A stretch of 12,584 bases of DNA, taken from NCBI GenBank assembly GCA_049301335.1, contig JBAQKV010000044.1, positions 1 to 12,584 of the forward strand. The letters run 5' to 3'. The notes under the pieces are model-generated. The model did no database searches, had not been told where the DNA came from, and worked only from the letters and a program-made list of their open reading frames with translations. Origin of the DNA: JANJWP01 sp049301335. Its GTDB lineage: Bacteria; Patescibacteriota; Gracilibacteria; BD1-5; UBA2023. Below, one piece after another: positions 8,873 through 12,584 of the stretch. The position numbers and the translations under genes are program-made. Each line of letters starts with the position of its first letter. Position 1 is the first letter of the stretch.

Positions 8873-9211
8873 ATGTCGGATTTTCTTCGTTATTCGCTCA
8901 TGCGAATCACCCCCACGCAGGAAGAGATAGCCGAAAGGATCCGCGATTGCCGGGCGGTTTTGGGCAATAACGTCAACGGGGCTCCGCTTTGCCAAGGGGA
9001 AGCGCTCGATACCGCCGAAGATTTCGCTGCGCGGTATGCGGCCTGCATGGAATGCCATCAGGCGGTATCGAACGCCCGTGGGCTCGTCGGACACGCGGAT
9101 TCCGATCTAAAACGGGCGTTCGCCCATATCGACGGCGTGTTGGACGGATGTACCGCCACCTTGGGAGCGAACGTTGACGAGGTTCCGCCGCCGGCTTCGG
9201 AAAAAACGTAG
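8873..9211 (+). CDS. Small Cys-containing helical protein, unknown function
   Basis: I do not recognise this 112-residue protein. It appears mostly alpha-helical, soluble and without a signal peptide. It has five Cys (26, 40, 58, 61, 93), including C58-M-E-C61-H62. Residues 23-38 and 90-105 resemble each other: CRAVLGNNVNGAP and CTATLGANVDEVP share C-x-A-x-L-G-x-N-V and a trailing Pro, suggesting an internal duplication of a helix-loop unit. ATG 8873 is preferred over TTG 8864, which overlaps a putative -10 element. Neither has a Shine-Dalgarno sequence, so the mRNA may be leaderless. The stop is TAG, and the 3' end converges on fur with 3 nt between stop codons. The neighbouring fur and dps genes hint at a metal- or redox-related role, but this is only context. 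Confidence 0.7.
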   Translation: MSDFLRYSLMRITPTQEEIAERIRDCRAVLGNNVNGAPLCQGEALDTAEDFAARYAACMECHQAVSNARGLVGHADSDLKRAFAHIDGVLDGCTATLGANVDEVPPPASEKT

Positions 9212-9214
9212 CCG

Positions 9215-9565
9215 TTACGCGGCGGTTCCGTAGATGCGGACGTCGACGTTCTCGGAGACGAAGCCTTTGGGCAGGTGTTCCAGAATCAGGGATTCCGGAA
9301 GGGGGAGGTCGTAGACCTTCCCCGTTTTTTTGTCGACGAAATGCGCTACGTGCGAATCCATGCGGCGCTCGAAGAGCGCCTTCGATCCGATGCCGGTGAG
9401 CTTGCGGAGTTCGCCCTTTTCGCTGAGTTCCTCGACGTTGCGGTAGATGGTGGAGAAGCCGGCACGCGGGTGGTTTTCTTTGACCATTTCGAAAATCTCG
9501 TCGACCGTGAGGTGGCGTTTCGAGCAGGCCTGGAGAATGGAATCGTGGTAGAACGGGCTCTTCAT
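9215..9565 (-). CDS. Fur/PerR-family metal-responsive regulator, short and Cys-poor
   Basis: DNA-binding regulator of iron or peroxide-response genes, 116 residues against about 135-150 for typical Fur. The winged-helix domain at residues 12-60 has HLTVDEIFEMV followed by the recognition helix GFSTIYRNVEEL, and a wing around GSKALFERR. The dimerisation part holds H72-V-A-H75 where Fur usually has a His cluster, then TGKVYDLPLPESL and a final VRIYG. The CxxC pairs that hold structural zinc in many Fur and PerR proteins are missing: D-x-x-T replaces the first and the chain ends at YGTAA. Metal binding may therefore rely on His and acidic residues alone. It is divergent from dps, with Fur-type boxes between them, one overlapping its own -35 element, so autoregulation is likely. 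The ATG start and TAA stop are clear. Fur, PerR and Zur cannot be told apart here. Confidence 0.87.
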   Translation of the reverse strand: MKSPFYHDSILQACSKRHLTVDEIFEMVKENHPRAGFSTIYRNVEELSEKGELRKLTGIGSKALFERRMDSHVAHFVDKKTGKVYDLPLPESLILEHLPKGFVSENVDVRIYGTAA

Positions 9566-9593
9566 ATGCGAATTTTATGACTCGTTTCCGCTG

Positions 9594-9621
9594 ATTGTAG
9601 GGATTTCTTTCCATATAACAA
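9594..9621 (-). promoter_or_regulatory. Promoter of the fur-family gene
   Basis: On the minus strand, TTGTTA (9621-9616) and TACAAT (9599-9594) are spaced by 16 nt. The -35 end touches the first Fur-type box (9621-9635). Confidence 0.55.
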
Positions 9622-9635
9622 GAATAATTCTCATT
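9621..9635. promoter_or_regulatory. Fur/PerR-type box 1
   Basis: AGAATAATTCTCATT contains the palindrome GAATAATTC and resembles the AT-rich inverted repeats bound by Fur and PerR. It abuts the -35 element of the fur promoter. The same 15 nt recur at 9674-9688. Confidence 0.75.
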
Positions 9636-9640
9636 TTCAT

Positions 9641-9668
9641 TTGCAATACCGGAAAGTCGGATTACTCT
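9641..9668 (+). promoter_or_regulatory. Possible dps promoter
   Basis: TTGCAA (9641-9646) and TACTCT (9663-9668) are spaced by 16 nt. Both hexamers are imperfect. The position is attractive because box 2 then covers the expected transcription start. Confidence 0.35.
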
Positions 9669-9672
9669 AAAC

Positions 9673-9688
9673 GAGAATAATTCTCATT
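9673..9688. promoter_or_regulatory. Fur/PerR-type box 2
   Basis: GAGAATAATTCTC (9673-9685) is a perfect 13-nt palindrome, and the stretch 9674-9688 repeats all 15 nt of box 1. The two copies are 53 nt apart, close to five helical turns, so both would face the same side of the DNA. This copy lies 16-28 nt before the dps ATG. Confidence 0.8.
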
Positions 9689-9700
9689 AACTTTACGACT

Positions 9701-10132
9701 ATGGAAACTTCCGTAAAAACCGAGACCGTAAAGTCCGTTTTGGACCAGGTCTTCGCCGAGACTTTCGCGCTCTATTTCAAGACCCATAGCTATCACTGGA
9801 ACGTTCGTTCCCCGGATTTCCACTGTGCCCACACGATGTTGGAAGGGCAATACGACGCGCTTTGGGAAGCGCTCGACGCCATCGCCGAACGTCTGCGCGC
9901 ATTCGATCTCGCGGCCCCGACTTCCGTCACCGCCGTTTCGGCGTTGCCGTACGGGACTTCGAAAGAAGCCATGTTCGCCGATCTGCTCGCCGGGCATGAA
10001 TCGGTCATCAAGACGCTCCGGGCCGGCATCGATTCCCTCGAAGCCGCAGGGGACGCCGCAGGCGCCGACTTCTTGGTAAACCGTCTCGCCGAACACGAGA
10101 AGACCGCCTGGATGCTTCGGGCTTCGGCGTAG
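9701..10132 (+). CDS. dps: Dps-like ferritin (DNA-binding protein from starved cells)
   Basis: Mini-ferritin that oxidises Fe(II), usually with hydrogen peroxide, and stores it in a 12-subunit shell, protecting DNA from Fenton damage. At 143 residues it is slightly shorter than the usual 150-170. The Dps signature is clear: LYFKTHSYHWNV, then FHCAHTMLEGQYDALWEALDAIAERL. The inter-subunit ferroxidase ligands map to His32, His44, Glu48 (Asp in some Dps), Asp59 and Glu63. The N-terminus is short with only two Lys before the first helix, so DNA binding through a long basic tail is not expected. It starts at ATG without a clear Shine-Dalgarno sequence, ends in TAG and has no internal TGA. It is divergent from the fur-family gene and has a Fur-type box at its transcription start, so repression relieved by iron or peroxide signals is likely. 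A terminator follows directly. Confidence 0.93.
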   Translation: METSVKTETVKSVLDQVFAETFALYFKTHSYHWNVRSPDFHCAHTMLEGQYDALWEALDAIAERLRAFDLAAPTSVTAVSALPYGTSKEAMFADLLAGHESVIKTLRAGIDSLEAAGDAAGADFLVNRLAEHEKTAWMLRASA

Positions 10133-10143
10133 TCCGCGTATTG

Positions 10144-10171
10144 AAAAATCCCCGCGAAAGAGGGGATTTTT
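10144..10171. terminator. Bidirectional terminator between dps and the fibre gene
   Basis: AAAAATCCCC (10144-10153) pairs with GGGGATTTTT (10162-10171) around an 8-nt loop. T-runs follow the hairpin on both strands, so it can end dps transcripts rightward and the fibre-gene transcripts leftward. It lies 12 nt from the dps stop and 15 nt from the fibre-gene stop. Confidence 0.88.
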
Positions 10172-10185
10172 TTGAACCGTTCGGG

Positions 10186-10896
10186 TTAGTTCTTGATTTC
10201 CATGACGGTGAGCGTCGATACCGGCGTCGCGTCGTAGCCTCCCGCGATACTGTTCTGCCATGCCGCGTTCCGGTTCAGGTAGGCGGTATATCAATCGTAT
10301 GCGGCCATCTGGACGTCGTAGGTAACGGCGGATGTCGTGGCTGGCGAATCCATGTACGTTCCTCAAATGAAGCCTATCTGATATTGCTGACCGGAAGTGG
10401 TATCGTATTGGTTGATGACGCCCGTGGTCACCGGGCGTCCGCCTTCGCCCGCGCCGAGAATGATAGGGGTCCCGTTTCTGAGGAAGCGGAATTTTACTTG
10501 GTAGGCGTTCGTGGCCGCGTAAAGCGACGGAGTGAGGAGGATCTTGTTCGTGGCGGAAGACGGGGTGACGGTGACCGACAGTCCGGGAACGGTATAGAAA
10601 TTGTTTCCGGAGGTCGTCGCGCTCCAAGTGTCCGCTTTTACGGCGTATCCCACTTGCAAAAGCTTTCCGCTGTTCGCCGTCAGCGTCGAGATTTTCGAAT
10701 CGTGGTCGGCGAGTTCGTTGGCCATGTTGTTCCACATGTCCTTCGTAAGCGTCTGCCCCGTGATCACGTTATTGGGAACGGGCGTCGCCCATCCCGCGTA
10801 CGCAAGCGACAGGAGCGCGAATGTCGCGAAAAACGCCGCTCCGGAAAAGATCGGCTTTTTCAAATACGCGAATTTCGAAAGCTTTGAAGTTTTCAT
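10186..10896 (-). CDS. Secreted tail-fibre-like surface protein, TGA read as Gly
   Basis: A 236-residue exported protein. Residues 1-34 form a Sec signal peptide: basic start, hydrophobic core, and an SLAYA-GW cleavage site. The mature part begins with a short linker and a helical stretch (WNNMANELADHDSKISTL). It then has an all-beta domain with SVTVTPSSATNKILLTPSL, a central Gly-rich loop and a final STLTVMEI strand. This is the pattern of phage tail-fibre/C1q-like head domains, which trimerise and are also found in cell-surface proteins of Patescibacteria. An adhesin or fibre tip used on a host surface is a reasonable inference. In-frame TGA codons at 10365-10363 (residue 178) and 10293-10291 (residue 202) fall in IGF-I-x-GTY and AAYD-x-YTAYLNR, where turns suit Gly. 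The stop is TAA. Under the standard code the last beta strands would be lost. Confidence 0.8.
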
Positions 10897-11015
10897 ATGC
10901 GGATGGTGAGATGCCGAGTGCTTCGCGCCATTGTCTCGCGTTTTTCGTAGAAAGCCAATTTTCCGAGAGGTCCGAAGCGGAAGGGTCGGAAGCCCCGACG
11001 CGTCGGAGTATCGGT
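10897..11015 (-). other. Intergenic region between the umuC-like and fibre genes
   Basis: This 119-nt stretch holds a perfect 12-nt palindrome, CCGACGCGTCGG (10995-11006), about 10 nt after the polymerase stop codon. It lacks a following T-run, so it is not a standard terminator. I find no clear promoter for the fibre gene. An open minus-strand frame runs through it and into the fibre gene in another frame (see findings). Confidence 0.4.
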
Positions 11016-12242
11016 CTACCCCGCCTCAAACAGCACCGCGAGTCATTCCGATTCGCGGTTTTTCGTGACGAGCCCCCGGTGGACCACGTCTTTCCCATAG
11101 AGGCGTTTGAGCTTTTCCATGGCTGCCGCGAGCGAATCGTTTTCGGCGTGCGCGCGGTTCTCGATGTCGAATACCGAAAGCTGTTTCGGGACGTATGGTC
11201 GTAGTTCGTCGAAACGCACGCCGGTGGTGCGGTACAGGATCGAGCGGTCGAAAATCCGGTCGAAAAGCGCCCGTGCCGCTTTTCCGATGACCGCGCGGTC
11301 GATGGTGGGATCGCCCAAATCGGCGCTCAGCCAAAAGACGCGGAAATCCTTGTCCTTGAGCATGACCGAAACGACGCGGGTTTCCTGTTTATCCCGCAGG
11401 AGCGCGTCGTACGCCCGTTCCAGATTGGCGGCCAAATACCGCCAGAGGGCATGGTATTCCGACGTCATCTCGCGATTGAACGACCGCGTGGCCGAAAGGC
11501 TTTTCTGCCGCTTGGTCACGTCGTGCGGGCACCAGACGTCCGCGCCGTGGAGTTCGAGCCAGAGCGTGAACCCGTTTTTTCCCAGGATTTCGCGCACTTT
11601 CTCGGGCGGCATCGCGTAAAAATCGAAGACGGTCTTTATCCCGCTTCCCAAGCGTTCGGAATTTCATCTCGCGATGTAGGGGACCTCACGCACCGGCAAG
11701 TCCGAGAACAGGTTTTCGATATCGGTCTTGTCGAACGAGACGTAGCTCCCGAAGGGCTTGTTGATTTCCGAGAACATCTTCGCCCGGATTCGGGTGCTCG
11801 AGATGCCCACCGAAACCGGCAGGCCGACGTCTCGGTAAATGTCGGTCTTGAGTTTTTCGGCGAGGCGCTCGTAGCCGCCTTCGGTTCGCGAGTCGGCCAA
11901 AGCGGTGACCTCGGTGAAGAATTCGTCCACCGAGAACTGTTCGATATCGCCCACGACTTCGGCCATGTAGCTCATGAGCTTGCGCGACGTTTCGCCGTAG
12001 AACGCGTGGTCGGGGAGAATCTTCACGAGGTCTTTTCCGAGAAGGCGTTCGGCTTCCCACATGGGCGTTCAGGTCTTAATGCCCCGGCGTTTCGCTTCGT
12101 AGCTGGCGGCGATGATGAGCTGGTCGCCCACGCAGACGCATTTGCCTTTGAGCGAAGGGTTCCGCAATACTTCGCACGACGCGAAGAACGAATTGCAGTC
12201 GATATGGGCGTAGGCGCGTTCCGACGCCTTGAAAACCATCAT
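11016..12242 (-). CDS. umuC: Y-family DNA polymerase (UmuC-like), TGA read as Gly
   Basis: Translesion DNA polymerase that copies damaged templates with low fidelity, probably working with the UmuD-like product next to it. It has 408 residues (E. coli UmuC has 422). The first metal-binding Asp is Asp15 in HIDCNSFFASCE, and the second motif is SVDE with Asp106-Glu107. ASYEAKRRGIKTGTPMWEA and FYGETSRKL are standard palm/fingers elements; the helix-hairpin part follows near 190-205, then the little finger. Three TGA codons are in frame: 12071-12069 (residue 58, the Gly of GIKTGxP), 11666-11664 (residue 193, a Gly site in the IARGNSERLGSGIKT hairpin) and 11045-11043 (residue 400). The third is only 8 codons before TAG, so it alone could be argued as a stop. 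The start ATGATG lies 2 nt after the upstream stop, which indicates an operon. DinB/ImuB-like classification is possible; the neighbour favours UmuC. Confidence 0.92.
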
Positions 12243-12244
12243 GG

Positions 12245-12584
12245 CTATCCGTATTTACGAACCGATCCCACGACCACGCCGAGGATTTGGGAATCGGCTT
12301 CGAGCGCGATGGGGGAATATTCCGCGTTGGCGGGCAAGAGCCTTGGCGAAGCGCTCGTGAGGTCGAGATATTTGATGGTGGCGTCGCCTTCGAGCGACGC
12401 GATGACGATGTCGCCGTTCTTCGCCTCGCGCGAGCGGTCGACCACCGCGATGTCGCCCCCGACGATGCCCGCGTCTTTCATACTGTCGCCCTTTACCCGC
12501 ACGAGGAAGGTGGAATTTGGGTGGTCGATGAGGTACGCGCCGATGTCCACCGTGCCGGAAGGTCATTCTTGCGGAGTGAACGGT
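12245..12584 (-). CDS. umuD: LexA/UmuD-type self-cleaving protein, 5' end beyond the window
   Basis: C-terminal S24 peptidase domain of a UmuD-like protein. In the SOS response UmuD cleaves itself with help from RecA filaments and then supports the Y-family polymerase. The catalytic Ser is in KGDSMKDAGI and the Lys is in DATIKYL, with DRSREAKNGDIVIA between them. The C-terminus ends in GVVVGSVRKYG, then TAG. Compared with E. coli UmuD, the window edge falls close to the cleavage site, so roughly 25 residues plus the start are missing. A TGA at 12565-12563 is in frame (PQE-x-PSGTV) and must be read through to reach the cleavage-site region. GTG 12550 would be the start under the standard code, but it would remove the cleavage segment. 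It is transcribed just ahead of the polymerase gene. A truncated LexA is less likely, because the visible part lacks room for a helix-turn-helix domain only if the gene starts soon off the edge. Confidence 0.85.

Noticed and set aside
9044..9058. CMECH in the small protein as a c-type cytochrome haem site
   Set aside because: The protein has no signal peptide, there is only one motif and no distal Met-rich region, and haem attachment of this kind occurs outside the cytoplasm.
10995..11006. CCGACGCGTCGG palindrome as a terminator for umuC
   Set aside because: There is no T-run after it and a 12-nt palindrome without a loop makes a poor hairpin; GC-rich chance is possible.
74..12584. Selenocysteine insertion as the reason for in-frame TGA
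   Set aside because: The TGA codons fall in unrelated proteins at Gly sites rather than redox-active Cys sites, and several occur in one gene.

Overview
The main observation is a reassigned genetic code. Read with the standard code, five of the ten genes are broken by in-frame TGA codons. None of the ten ends in TGA: every stop is TAA or TAG. Eleven TGA codons sit inside otherwise intact reading frames, and where the family is well conserved the residue expected there is glycine (for example the Gly of the EAL C-terminal motif CDxAQGYLFSRP, and the GIKTGxP and IxxG sites of a Y-family polymerase). TGA = Gly (translation table 25) is known from Gracilibacteria and Absconditabacteria (SR1) in the Patescibacteria/CPR, so the window most likely comes from such an organism, or from an uncultured relative. 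The DNA is visibly GC-rich, which is unusual for the lineages I know with this code. Placement is inferred from the code and gene content; there is no rRNA or tRNA here.

Layout, left to right. 74-3376 (-): an RND-family membrane transporter (two TGA codons), transcribed leftward from a promoter whose start region is covered by a perfect inverted repeat (3403-3420). 3468-4538 (+), divergent: a diverged M16 (pitrilysin-like) zinc peptidase homologue with an HxxEH motif. 4605-7496 (+): a 963-residue CHASE-PAS-GGDEF-EAL cyclic-di-GMP protein (three TGA codons). 7575-8756 (+): acetate kinase, followed by a terminator. 8873-9211 (+): a small Cys-containing protein of unknown function with an internal repeat, preceded by a 17-nt palindrome. 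9215-9565 (-): a short Fur-family regulator, convergent with the small gene and divergent from 9701-10132 (+), a Dps-like ferritin. Two copies of a 15-nt Fur/PerR-type box lie between fur and dps. A bidirectional terminator separates dps from 10186-10896 (-), a secreted tail-fibre-like protein (two TGA codons). 11016-12242 and 12245-12584 (both -) form a umuDC-like pair: a Y-family DNA polymerase (three TGA codons) and a LexA/UmuD-type self-cleaving protein cut by the right edge (one TGA codon).

The genes fall into working units: efflux under a probable TetR-like operator; environmental sensing linked to c-di-GMP; acetate and ATP production; iron and peroxide handling (fur-dps, possibly with the small Cys protein); a cell-surface fibre; and damage-inducible mutagenic repair. 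Several transcripts look leaderless, with the start codon 6-8 nt after a -10 element. The -35/-10 pairs I could identify mostly have 16-nt spacers. No gene-free stretch exceeds 300 bases. I see no tRNA, rRNA, CRISPR, insertion sequence or attachment site.
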